64,000 nt of DNA from AP-15 sp963755435 (GTDB lineage Bacteria > Pseudomonadota > Alphaproteobacteria > ATCC43930 > CGMCC-115725): contig CAVWJX010000005.1 in the NCBI GenBank assembly GCA_963755435.1, forward strand, positions 434,001 to 498,000. Reading direction: 5' to 3'. The translations under genes were made by a program, and so were the position numbers. This document shows positions 45,509-53,721 of this stretch, one piece after another. Every line of letters begins with the position of its first letter. Position 1 is the stretch's first letter. The notes beneath the pieces were generated by a model. The model saw only the letters and a list, made by a program, of their open reading frames with translations, made no database searches and was not told where the DNA came from.

Positions 45509-45907
45509 ATGAGCGCCGAGGGCGAGGGGGTTGCGCGCTGGCCGGTCGAGCTGCGGCTCAAACAGGCCGAAAAGCTGATCGAGATCAGCTTTGACGACGG
45601 CAGCCGGTTTCGCCTGCCGGCCGAGTATCTGCGGGTCGAAAGCCCGTCGGCCGAGGTCCAAGGGCACGGGCCGGGGCAGAAGACGTTAGTCCCCGGCCGC
45701 GCCCATGTCGGCATCATCGGGCTCGAGCCGGTCGGCAATTACGCGGTGCGCATCATTTTCGACGACCTGCACGACACCGGGATCTATTCCTGGAGCTACC
45801 TGCACCAGCTCGGCCTCGAGCACGACCAGCGCTGGCACGCCTACCTCCAGGCGCTCGCCGCCAACGGCCTAACCCGCGAACCCGCGCGCTCCAGAAAAGG
45901 GGATTGA
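45509..45907 (+). CDS. DUF971 (gamma-butyrobetaine hydroxylase N-terminal-like) protein
   Basis: 132-residue protein with the GBBH-like N-terminal domain: LIEISFDDGSRFRLPAEYLR, NYAVRIIFDDLHDTGIYSW and YLHQLGLEHDQRWHAYLQAL. Members are often linked to iron-sulphur cluster or carnitine metabolism but no reaction is proven. It begins 17 bp after the Trm112-like gene. It is the last recognisable core gene before two AT-richer ORFs. Confidence 0.88.
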   Translation: MSAEGEGVARWPVELRLKQAEKLIEISFDDGSRFRLPAEYLRVESPSAEVQGHGPGQKTLVPGRAHVGIIGLEPVGNYAVRIIFDDLHDTGIYSWSYLHQLGLEHDQRWHAYLQALAANGLTREPARSRKGD

Positions 45908-45911
45908 GAAA

Positions 45912-46151
45912 ATGGACGTCCTGCGGCGCTGGAGACTTAAACCGACAAACCCGTCTGATCCATGTTGGAAGAGTCCGGAATCGCACGCTGAGATCATTGT
46001 TAGCGGAAAGAGTGAAAGTGAGGCCCGGACGGCGGCACTGATCATGAAAGAGGGCTGGAGGCCTGTTGTCCCCGGAATGAAAAAAAACCTCTACAGCCCG
46101 TGGAAGGATGCTAGCGCGACAACGTGCGTAGAAATATCGACCGAAGATTGA
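45912..46151 (+). CDS. Hypothetical protein, orphan ORF 1
   Basis: 79-residue protein starting MDVLRRWRLKPTNPSDPCWK with SGKSESEARTAALIMKEGW and a C-terminus rich in Cys/Ser/Thr. It resembles small hypothetical proteins of rhizobia that begin with a similar W..K/P..P pattern, but I cannot place it in a family. It begins 5 bp after DUF971 and its GC is lower than the flanks, which suggests a recent arrival or an unrelated orphan. Confidence 0.55.
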   Translation: MDVLRRWRLKPTNPSDPCWKSPESHAEIIVSGKSESEARTAALIMKEGWRPVVPGMKKNLYSPWKDASATTCVEISTED

Positions 46152-46163
46152 GGGGCCATCAAA

Positions 46164-46439
46164 TTGCTGCTCATCACTGACCCCAAATGCAAGCGAACGT
46201 GGCCTTACATTTTGTTCGCCTGGTTCGTATTCCCCGGCGCTGGCGCTGCCTTTTTCACTACTAACCTTAGAGTAAAGGGGGCCGAACAAAAAAGCGTTCT
46301 TGCGCCACAACCAACGACCGTATGGTTAGATACTCTCTTAGATTCGCTTTTGTTGATAATAGCCGTTGCTATTTACACTTTGATACTTATCGGCGTAGCT
46401 ATTTTTACTGGGCTAAAGTACACCGGGCGCGCCGCATGA
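46164..46439 (+). CDS. Hypothetical membrane protein, orphan ORF 2
   Basis: About 91 residues if the TTG start is right. Two hydrophobic segments are visible (PYILFAWFVFPGAGAAFFTT and LLLIIAVAIYTLILIGVAIF) joined by a short polar loop. Codon use is AT-richer than in the core genes nearby. No homologue is recognised. It ends 38 bp before a strong terminator. Confidence 0.5.
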   Translation: MLLITDPKCKRTWPYILFAWFVFPGAGAAFFTTNLRVKGAEQKSVLAPQPTTVWLDTLLDSLLLIIAVAIYTLILIGVAIFTGLKYTGRAA

Positions 46440-46476
46440 GGGATTTTCCGTAAGACCGGTTATGCGCCAAAAAGAA

Positions 46477-46517
46477 GGGGCTGGCGAGCGTGCGCGTGTC
46501 GCCGGCCCCATTTTTTT
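46477..46517 (+). terminator. Rho-independent terminator
   Basis: GGGGCTGGCGA at 46477-46487 pairs with TCGCCGGCCCC at 46499-46509 (one G-T pair), an 11-bp GC-rich stem with an 11-nt loop, followed by a run of seven T at 46511-46517. It ends transcription of the trx-DUF971-orphan run. Confidence 0.9.
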
Positions 46518-46652
46518 ACGGTCATCGGCTCTCCAACCTGTACCGTGCGAGCATTCTACATCGGTTAATTTCCTTGTTTCAGATACTCCGGGGGAGCGCG
46601 AGGGGGCTAGCTCCCTCACATTGAACGGCGCGATGCGGCGGCCGGCCGAAGG

Positions 46653-48594
46653 TCAGCCGCGCGAAGCGGTCGCCGCGCTCGGGCCGGCGGAGAGGTGGCG
46701 GTATTCGGGGACCAGGCGTTCGAGGAGCTGGAGCATTCGTTCCTCGCGCCGCGCGCGGGCGTGCTCCTCCAATTCGTCGATCGAGCGGGCCAGCATCGCG
46801 TAATCGGCGGTGCGCGGGGCGGCCAGGCGAATTGCCGGGCTCGTGGTCGGGATCAGCGGCTCGGCCCGATGGAACAGCTCCTCGTTGAGCTTTTCGCCGG
46901 CCCGCAAGCCGGTGAATTCGATCTCGATGTCGCGGTCGGGGCGCAGCCCGGCGAGCCGGATCATCTGCCGCGCCAGATCGACGATCTTGACCGGCTCGCC
47001 CATGTCGAGGACGCAGATCTTGCCGCGGCCCTCCGGCATGCTGGGTCCGGGCGGCAGGGCGGCGGCCTGCAGCACCAGCTCGACCGCCTCGCGCACGGTC
47101 ATGAAAAACCGGGTGACCTCGGGGTGGGTGACGGTCAGCGGTCCGCCCGCCGCCAGCTGTCGCGCGAATAGCGGCACGACCGACCCGGTCGAGCCCAGGA
47201 CGTTGCCGAACCGCACCGTGACATAGCGGGTCCCGGCCGCGGCCTGGCGCGCCTGGTTAAGGTCGAGCGCCTGGCAAAAGCTCTCGGCGAGGCGCTTGGT
47301 GGCGCCCATCACGCTCGACGGGTTGACCGCCTTGTCGGTCGAGATCATGACCACGACGCCGACCCCGAACGCGCGCGCCGCCTCGGCGACGTTGCGGCTG
47401 CCGGCGATGTTGGTCAGCACCCCCTCGATCGGGTTGGCCTCAACCATCGGCAGATGCTTCAAGGCGGCCGCGTGAAACAGGATTTCCGGGCGTTCGGCGG
47501 CGATGGTGGCGTCAACCTGGCCGCGCTCGCGCACGTCGCGCAGCAGCGGCACCTGGCCGAGCCCCGGAAACCGTTCGCGCAATTCGAGGTCGATCAGGTA
47601 GAGCGCGTACTCGCTGTTGTCGAGCAGCACCAGCCGACCCGGCGAGAACGCCGCGATCTGGCGGGCGAGCTCGGCGCCGATCGTGCCGCCGGCGCCGGTG
47701 ATCAGCACGCGCCGCCCGCGGATGAGCCGCGCCATGCCCTCGCGGTCGAGCACCGCCTGCGGCCGGCCCAAGCAGATCCTCGAGCGCAATCGGCTCGAGC
47801 GCGCGCTCGGGATTGTCGAGGTTGCGCTGGAAATCGGTCAGCTTCGGCAGCCGGGCCAGCGGGATGGCCAGCGCCTCGGCGCGGTCGAGCAGCCGGCGCA
47901 CCTGATCGCCCGACAGGTTCTGCGCGGTGATGATCAGCTTTTGCGGGCGCTTGCCGCGGCGATCGAGCCGCTCGACCACGGCTTCGAGCGAATTGATCGT
48001 GCCGAGCACCGGCACCCGGCAGATCTCGCGGCCGACGCGCGAGGGCGTATCGGCGAGCACGCCGACCACCCGGTAGAAGGCGCGCGGATCGCGGATCATT
48101 TCGCGGATGAAGGTGTCGGCCCCGTCCTTGGCGCTGATCAGCAGCACCGGCACGCTGCGGTGCCGGGCGCGTTCGAGCACGTGGTCGAGGCCGCGGTCCT
48201 TGAACAGCCGGTAGGCCAGCCGCGGCGCGCCCAACAGCGCCACCAGCACGAACCAGTCGATCAACAGGGTCGAGCGCGGCAGCGCTTCGAGCCGGGTCAC
48301 GACAAACATCGCCGGCAGAAACACCAAATCGGTCAGGGTGACCGCGCGGGCGATGTTGAACAGATCGGGCAGCGAGGCGTAGCGCCAGATGCCGCGATAG
48401 AGCCCGGTCAACAGGAACACGCCGGCCGCAATCGCGGTGAAGCTGACTGTATAGATCGCGCTCAGCCGCGGCTGGTAATGGAGGACGTCGCTGCCGAGGC
48501 GGAGGTAGAGCGACAGCACGATCGACAGCGCCGCCATCGCGCTGTCGTGCGCGAAGGCGAATAGGGCCCGTCGGTTGTTCGGAAAGATCCCCAC
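46653..48594 (-). pseudogene. FlaA1/CapD-type polysaccharide epimerase/dehydratase with a one-base frameshift
   Basis: One gene of about 647 codons split into two frames. The N-terminal part has four membrane helices (SIVLSLYLRLGSDV, TAIAAGVFLLTGLYRGIWRY) and a CoA-binding-like domain up to LEPIALEDLL. The C-terminal part has the NAD-binding site RVLITGAGGTIGAELARQ, a STDKAVNPSSVMGATKR segment and RFGNVLGSTGSVVP. At 47767-47769 the sequence has CCC where CC would join DLLGRPQAVLDREG in frame. The N-terminal start is GTG (GIFPNNRRALF). Such proteins make 4-keto sugars for polysaccharide. A sequencing error at the C-run is possible. Confidence 0.85.
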
Positions 48595-48761
48595 CCGGCC
48601 CCTATAACAGGAAACCCCCCGAACGCGAAAGATCGCTTGCTCGCGGCAAGGCAGCGCGACCGAACCGGCCGCCCGGCCCCGGCCCCGGCCTGCCGGCAAT
48701 GCCGCAGCAATGCTCCTTCGCGATCTATTTCGGCGCTGCCGCAGCGCCTCTACAATGACCC

Positions 48762-49967
48762 ATGAACTGGCAGCGCCTCTACCGGATCCTTCAGCCGGAA
48801 ACCCCCGGCGGTCGGGCGCGGGTCTTTCGCGCAGTGCATCACGCGATGGTCGCGGCCGGCATCGCGATCATGCTCGCCGACACCGTGGCGGACTGGCGAC
48901 AGGCCTATTCCCGGGTGCTCGATATCGGCTTTCAGGTCGCCTGCGCATTCTTTTTTGCCGAGTACGTGCTGCGGCTTCTCGCCGCTCCGGGCGCACCCGG
49001 CGCCCGCGGCGAATGGCGGGCAAGGCTCGCCTGGGCGGTATCGGCCGGCGGGCTGATGGATTTCCTCGGCGCGCTTCCCGGGGTCCTCGATGTTCTGTTC
49101 AACCCCAAATACGCCAGCCTTTACGGCTTCGTCTGGGTGTTCAAGCCGGTGCGCTATGCGCCGGGGCTGGCCAGCCTGCAGCGGGTGATCAGCCGCGCCC
49201 GTCACGCTCTGCTCTCGGTGCTGCTGGGCTTTGGCATCGTGCTGCTCGCCGCCGCCAGCCTCGCCTATCTGCTCGAACGCAACGCCCAGCCCGAATTATT
49301 CGGCTCGATCCCGCGGGCGCTGTGGTGGGCGATCGTGACCCTGACCACGACCGGCTACGGCGACGTGACGCCAATCACCCCGCTCGGGCGGGTTCTGGCC
49401 GGCTTCGTCATGGTGTCCGGCATCCTAGTGTTCGCGCTGTGGGCCGGCATTCTGGCGACCGGCTATGCCGAGGAATTGCGGCGACGTGAATTTCTGCGCA
49501 CCTGGGACCTCGTCGCCAAGGTGCCGTTCTTCAACACGGTCGGTGCCTCGGTCATCGCCGATGTGGCGCGCCTGCTGCGGCCACGCGATTACCCGGCGCG
49601 GGCCGCGGTCGTGCGCCGCGGCGAGGCCGGCGAAAGCATGTATTTCATCGCCTCGGGCGAGGTCGAAGTGCGGCTGCGGCCGGGGACGGTTCGCCTCGGG
49701 CCCGGCGAGTTTTTTGGCGAGATCGCGCTACTGACCGGCGAGCCGCGCAACGCGACGATCGTCGCGTTGCAGCCCTGCACCCTGCTGATCCTGGACATCG
49801 TCGATTTTCGCCAGCTGCTCGGGCGCCAGCCCGATCTCGCCCGGGTGGTCAGCGAGGAAGCCGAGCGCCGTCTGCTGACCAACCCCGCCCGCCAGCAGCA
49901 GCAGCGCGCGGCGGCGATCAAGCCCGGCTCGGCCGAACGATCAGCCCCACCAGCCCCCGCAAGATGA
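48762..49967 (+). CDS. Cyclic-nucleotide-gated potassium channel (MlotiK1-like)
   Basis: 401-residue membrane channel. The voltage-sensor-like part has helices such as IGFQVACAFFFAEYVLRLLA. The pore loop with selectivity filter TTTGYGD is near residues 195-202. A cytoplasmic cyclic-nucleotide-binding domain at about 265-370 follows, with PGEFFGEIALLTGEPRNATI as the phosphate-binding cassette. In MlotiK1-type channels cAMP opens the pore; the arginine after GEPR fits this. It is divergent from the epimerase. Confidence 0.92.
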   Translation: MNWQRLYRILQPETPGGRARVFRAVHHAMVAAGIAIMLADTVADWRQAYSRVLDIGFQVACAFFFAEYVLRLLAAPGAPGARGEWRARLAWAVSAGGLMDFLGALPGVLDVLFNPKYASLYGFVWVFKPVRYAPGLASLQRVISRARHALLSVLLGFGIVLLAAASLAYLLERNAQPELFGSIPRALWWAIVTLTTTGYGDVTPITPLGRVLAGFVMVSGILVFALWAGILATGYAEELRRREFLRTWDLVAKVPFFNTVGASVIADVARLLRPRDYPARAAVVRRGEAGESMYFIASGEVEVRLRPGTVRLGPGEFFGEIALLTGEPRNATIVALQPCTLLILDIVDFRQLLGRQPDLARVVSEEAERRLLTNPARQQQQRAAAIKPGSAERSAPPAPAR

Positions 49968-50193
49968 CGAGCCCCCGCAAGATGACCAGCCTCCTGGCAA
50001 CGCTCCTGCCGCCCGGCAGCGGCCGATGCCCGGCCAAGGCGGCAGGGCACGCGGCCGCCGGTCGTCGCCACGCACCACCTCGGGCCAACAGTGACCCCCC
50101 GCCGGGGACGATGACAATCGGAATGCCCTATCCATATAGGGCGTTAGGCTCACAGGTCGTCTGTCCCCGAGGGCCAGGGTAGTGGAGGAAAGA

Positions 50194-50718
50194 ATGTCTG
50201 TTCGCCTGACGTGCAGTCGGTTCGGTCGTGGCGTCGTCGCCGTGACGGCGGTGGCCGCGGCGCTCGTCATCGGGGCCCCGGCCCGTCCTGCCGCAGCGCA
50301 GGCCGCGAGCGGCTACACCTATGCCCAGCCGACCACGCCAGCGCCCAATTACAATTATCAGAGCTATCAGACGCCGACCTACAACTACCAACAGCCGGCT
50401 GCGACCTATCCGTATAACCCGTACTACTCCTATTACTATCCCTATTCCTATTATCCGTACTATTCGTACTACAATCCTTATTATGCTTATCCTTACGGCT
50501 ATGGCTATCCCTGGTACTCGCCGGTTGCCCTCGGGTTCGGCTTCGGCTGGGGCTGGGGCGGCTGGGGCTGGGGTCATGGCGGTTGGGGTCACGGTGGCTG
50601 GGGCCATGGTGGCTGGGGTCACGGTGGCTGGGGTCACGGCGGTGGCGGCTGGGGTCACGGCGGCGGCGGTTGGGGTCACGGCGGTGGCGGCGGTCATGGC
50701 GGCGGCGGTCATCGATAA
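50194..50718 (+). CDS. Exported Tyr/Pro/Gly/His-rich repetitive protein
   Basis: 174-residue protein with a signal peptide (cleavage near RPAAAQAA), a tyrosine/proline-rich middle (NPYYSYYYPYSYYPYYSYYN), and a C-terminal array of GWGHGG and GGGGWGHGG units. Low-complexity sequences of this type bind metals or form aggregates at the cell surface; no function can be given. Good GGAGG site before ATG. The array is encoded by 15-bp and longer tandem repeats. Confidence 0.75.
   Translation: MSVRLTCSRFGRGVVAVTAVAAALVIGAPARPAAAQAASGYTYAQPTTPAPNYNYQSYQTPTYNYQQPAATYPYNPYYSYYYPYSYYPYYSYYNPYYAYPYGYGYPWYSPVALGFGFGWGWGGWGWGHGGWGHGGWGHGGWGHGGWGHGGGGWGHGGGGWGHGGGGGHGGGGHR
50545..50712 (+). repeat. Minisatellite encoding GWGHGG units
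   Basis: Successive units such as GGCTGGGGTCACGGT differ at one to three positions and stay in frame across about 165 bp, with extra GGCGGTGGC spacers towards the end. Length variation between strains is likely. Confidence 0.85.
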
Positions 50719-50762
50719 CCGATAGTCGGGGCCAGTCGGCGGCCGGCGATGAGCGGGCGGCG

Positions 50763-51737
50763 ATGAGCATGCGAGGACGGCTCGGGGCGCATCTCGGCCA
50801 GGTCCTGGCAGACGCGACCATCCCCGAATTGCCCAATCATTACGCCGGCAAGGTGCGCGACAATTATGACCTCGCCGATGGCCGGCGGATCATCATCGCC
50901 ACCGACCGGCTCAGCGCCTTCGACCGGATCATCGCCGCGATCCCGCTGAAAGGGCAGGTGCTGACGCAGATCGCGCGGTTCTGGTTCGATGCGACCCGCG
51001 ATCTCTGCCCGAACCATGTCCTCGAATACCCCGATCCGAATGTCCTGGTCTGCCGGCGGTTGGCGATCCTGCCGGTCGAGATCGTCGTGCGCGACTACCT
51101 GGCGGGGACGACGGCGACCTCGATCTGGCCGATCTACCAGGCCGGGCGGCGAGAGATTTACGGCCTGCATTTTCCCGACGGCCTGCGCCAGAACCAGAAG
51201 CTGCCGGCGACGATCATCACGCCCACCACCAAGGCGTTCGACGGCGGCCACGACGAGCCGCTGAGCGCGGACCAAATCCTCGATCGCAACCTGTTGACCG
51301 TGCGGCAGTGGCAAACCGTCTCGGCGCGCGCCTTGGCGTTGTTCGCGCGCGGGCGCGAGTTCGCCGCCACGCGCGGGCTGATCCTGGCCGATACCAAATA
51401 CGAGTTCGGCCTCGACCCCGACGGCCAGATCGTGCTGGCCGACGAAATCCACACCCCGGACAGCAGCCGCTACTGGCTGGCCGACAGCTATCAGCGCCGT
51501 TTCGCCGAGGGCCAGCCGCCGGAGAGCCTCGACAAGGATTTCCTGCGCCGCTGGGTCGCCGCCCGCTGCGACCCGTATCGCGACCCGCTCCCCGAGATCC
51601 CGCACGAGATCGTCGCCGAAGCCGCCCGCCTCTATGTCGAGGCGTTCGAGATCATCACCGGGCAGGATTTCGACCCGCCCAACCCGTCGACGCCGATCCT
51701 CGACCGCATCCGCGCCAACCTTTCGCAATATTTTTGA
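50763..51737 (+). CDS. purC: SAICAR synthase (long form)
   Basis: 324-residue phosphoribosylaminoimidazole-succinocarboxamide synthase in purine synthesis. IPELPNHYAGKVRDNYDLAD, ATDRLSAFDRIIAAIPLKGQ, EIVVRDYLAGTTATSI and LVLADEIHTPDSSRYW are typical. It is the longer type, as in yeast Ade1, rather than the roughly 240-residue PurC. An in-frame ATG 15 bp upstream is possible. It stands alone, not in a pur operon. Confidence 0.93.
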   Translation: MSMRGRLGAHLGQVLADATIPELPNHYAGKVRDNYDLADGRRIIIATDRLSAFDRIIAAIPLKGQVLTQIARFWFDATRDLCPNHVLEYPDPNVLVCRRLAILPVEIVVRDYLAGTTATSIWPIYQAGRREIYGLHFPDGLRQNQKLPATIITPTTKAFDGGHDEPLSADQILDRNLLTVRQWQTVSARALALFARGREFAATRGLILADTKYEFGLDPDGQIVLADEIHTPDSSRYWLADSYQRRFAEGQPPESLDKDFLRRWVAARCDPYRDPLPEIPHEIVAEAARLYVEAFEIITGQDFDPPNPSTPILDRIRANLSQYF

Positions 51738-52032
51738 ATGGCGCCGCTCGCCAGACTTTGCATTACGAAATGCCCAAGGAATTATTTTGCGATATTAACA
51801 ATTTGTCGCGAGTGGCCTATGGTTTCTGACGCTCGAGCGCAGCTGGTCATCGAGCACCTGTTCCTGGCCTGCAAATAACAGGTGGAACAGGGCTGCGCGA
51901 CGGCTTGGCGCGAGGCGCGGCGGCGTCCGCGCCCGGGTTTGCGCCGCCGCACCAGGCGTACTAAATTTGTGCTGCAAGCTCGGCTGCCGTCGCTTCGAGG
52001 TGACGGTTCACCGACCGAGCACGGAGGAAGAC

Positions 52033-52443
52033 ATGCCGAGAATCAAGCATATCGCGCTGACCACCAAAGATCCGGCAAAGACCGCGGCGTTTTACAAGGA
52101 AGCGTTCGGGATGCGCGAGATCCGCCGCAACCCGCGCGGCGCCGTATTTCTGACCGACGGCTACATCAACCTGGCGATCCTCAACTTCAAGACCGAGAAG
52201 GACGCCGATGTCGGCGCGCACGGCGCCAATTTCAGCGGCATCCATCATTTCGGCTTCGAGGTCGAAGACCTCGACGCGGCGGCGGCCAAGCTCGAACAGG
52301 CGGCCGGCGAGCAGCTGACCGCCAAGGACGGCCTCGACATGGAGATGGCCGCCGGCAGCCACCGCAATTTCGAGATGAAATGGGCCGGCCCCGACGGGGT
52401 CGTGGTCGACATCTCGCACACCGGCTGGGACAACGGCACGTGA
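52033..52443 (+). CDS. VOC/glyoxalase-fold protein (2)
   Basis: 136-residue protein with the glyoxalase/dioxygenase fold: MPRIKHIALTTKDPAKTAAF, GIHHFGFEVEDLDAAAAKLE and EMKWAGPDGVVVDISHTGWD. Metal-ligand-like His and Glu/Asp residues are visible. Substrate unknown. The following BNR-repeat gene starts within its stop (GTGA), so the two are coupled. Confidence 0.88.
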   Translation: MPRIKHIALTTKDPAKTAAFYKEAFGMREIRRNPRGAVFLTDGYINLAILNFKTEKDADVGAHGANFSGIHHFGFEVEDLDAAAAKLEQAAGEQLTAKDGLDMEMAAGSHRNFEMKWAGPDGVVVDISHTGWDNGT

Positions 52444-53414
52444 GCGCCGCGTTCACGATCTGCGTCGGCACCGTCGGCAGCGGCGCCTGGACCAGTGCCG
52501 ATGGCGGCGACAGCTGGCGGCGGGTGCGCAGTGGATTATCGGGCGAGAGCCGGGTCTATGGGCTCGGCGTCGATCCGCACCAGCCGCGCACCGTCTTCGC
52601 CGGGGCCGAGGACGGCCTCTATAAGAGCGGCGATGGCGGCCAGAGTTTCGAGCGCCTCGATACGCCGATGAACAAGATCGACGTGTGGAAGATCGCGTTC
52701 GACCCCGCCGACCCCGACACGATCTTTGCCGGGACCAGGCCCGCGGCCTTGTTCCGCTCCAGGGATGGCGGGCGGCACTGGACGCAACTCCCCGTCGACA
52801 TGGTCGAGGACTGCCCCAATGTCGGGGTGCCGCGGGTGACGGCACTGACCGTCGATCCGTCGGACCATCGCATCGTCTGGGCCGGGGTCGAGGTCGACGG
52901 GGTACGGCGCAGCCTCGACGGCGGCGAAACCTGGATGCGGATCGCCGGCGGGCTCAGCGACCCCGACATCCATGATGTCGCGGTGCGCAGCGGCGGCAAC
53001 GCCAGGACGGTGCTGACCAGCACCCCGCGCGAGATCTTCGCCTCGACCGACAAGGGCGAGAGCTGGCAGGGCCTCGGCGTCGGCAAGCAGTTCGGCCTGC
53101 CCTATTGCCGCGGCCTGGCCTTGAAGGCCGATGACCCGAGCACCGTCTTTGTCGCCACCGGCGATGCGGCGGTCGGCAGCACCGGCGCGATCCAGCGTTC
53201 CAAGGATGGCGGCCAGAGTTGGCAGCGGGCGGAATTGCCGGTCGAGCCGAACTCGCCGATCTGGGCGTTCGCCACCAACCCGGCCGATCCGGGCCTGGTC
53301 CTCGCCTGCAGCCATTATGGCGAGCTCTATTCGAGCCAGAACGCCGGTGATTCGTGGCGCAAGCTCGGCCGCGAGTTCACCGAGATCCGGGCGCTCGCCT
53401 GGACGCCGAACTAG
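52440..53414 (+). CDS. BNR/sialidase-like beta-propeller protein
   Basis: 324-residue protein with repeated Asp-box-like segments: TSADGGDSWRRVRSGL, KSGDGGQSFERLDTP, RSRDGGRHWTQLP, RSLDGGETWMRIAG, RSKDGGQSWQRAELP and SQNAGDSWRKLGREF. These mark a propeller of the VPS10/sialidase type. No signal peptide or sialidase catalytic arginines are seen, so enzymatic activity is doubtful. It starts at GTG overlapping the VOC gene by 4 bp; a shared function is likely but unknown. Confidence 0.85.
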   Translation: MSAAFTICVGTVGSGAWTSADGGDSWRRVRSGLSGESRVYGLGVDPHQPRTVFAGAEDGLYKSGDGGQSFERLDTPMNKIDVWKIAFDPADPDTIFAGTRPAALFRSRDGGRHWTQLPVDMVEDCPNVGVPRVTALTVDPSDHRIVWAGVEVDGVRRSLDGGETWMRIAGGLSDPDIHDVAVRSGGNARTVLTSTPREIFASTDKGESWQGLGVGKQFGLPYCRGLALKADDPSTVFVATGDAAVGSTGAIQRSKDGGQSWQRAELPVEPNSPIWAFATNPADPGLVLACSHYGELYSSQNAGDSWRKLGREFTEIRALAWTPN

Positions 53415-53460
53415 CTGGCCTTTCTCAGCGCCCGGTGCTACACACCGGACGCTGATTGCA

Positions 53461-53675
53461 CGCCCGCAGGAGAGGCCGCGCCCTGAGGCATTCGGGAACG
53501 CGGCGCCGAAGGAGCAACCGCCCCGGAAACTCTCAGGCAAAAAGGACTGCGGGCGGAAGGGCGCTCTGGAAAGCAGCGGGCGGGGTGTGCAGCCCCACCC
53601 GCTCACCGAAGGAGTAAGCCCAAGCGGCGGCCTGGTCCGCGCTCGGGTGAATCTCTCAGGGTCCACGACAGAGGG
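53461..53675 (+). promoter_or_regulatory. Tandem glycine riboswitch
   Basis: Aptamer 1 is closed by CGCCCGCAG at 53461-53469 and CTGCGGGCG at 53547-53555 and contains GCGCCGAAGGAGCAA and GGAAACTCTCAGGCAAAAAG. Aptamer 2 follows after a short linker with CACCGAAGGAGTAAGCC, GGTGAATCTCTCAGG and closing CTCTG/CAGAG. This pair is the classical glycine sensor. It lies 46 bp before the gcvT GTG start and should switch on the glycine-cleavage operon when glycine is abundant. Confidence 0.95.
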
Positions 53676-53721
53676 GGCATAGGGGACGCAGTTGCGTCCG
53701 CTCTCTGTCGGAGGTGCCCCG

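Noticed and set aside
46653..47789. Separate NAD-dependent epimerase gene
   Set aside because: Its first residues (RICLGRPQ...) are frame-shifted continuation of the FlaA1 N-terminal part; one base joins the two.
50128..50712. Ala/Pro/Thr-rich minus-strand frame opposite the GWGHGG protein
   Set aside because: Antisense of a tandem repeat; no start context or domain.
50545..50712. CRISPR-like array at the GWGHGG repeats
   Set aside because: Units are contiguous and coding, with no unique spacers; it is a minisatellite.
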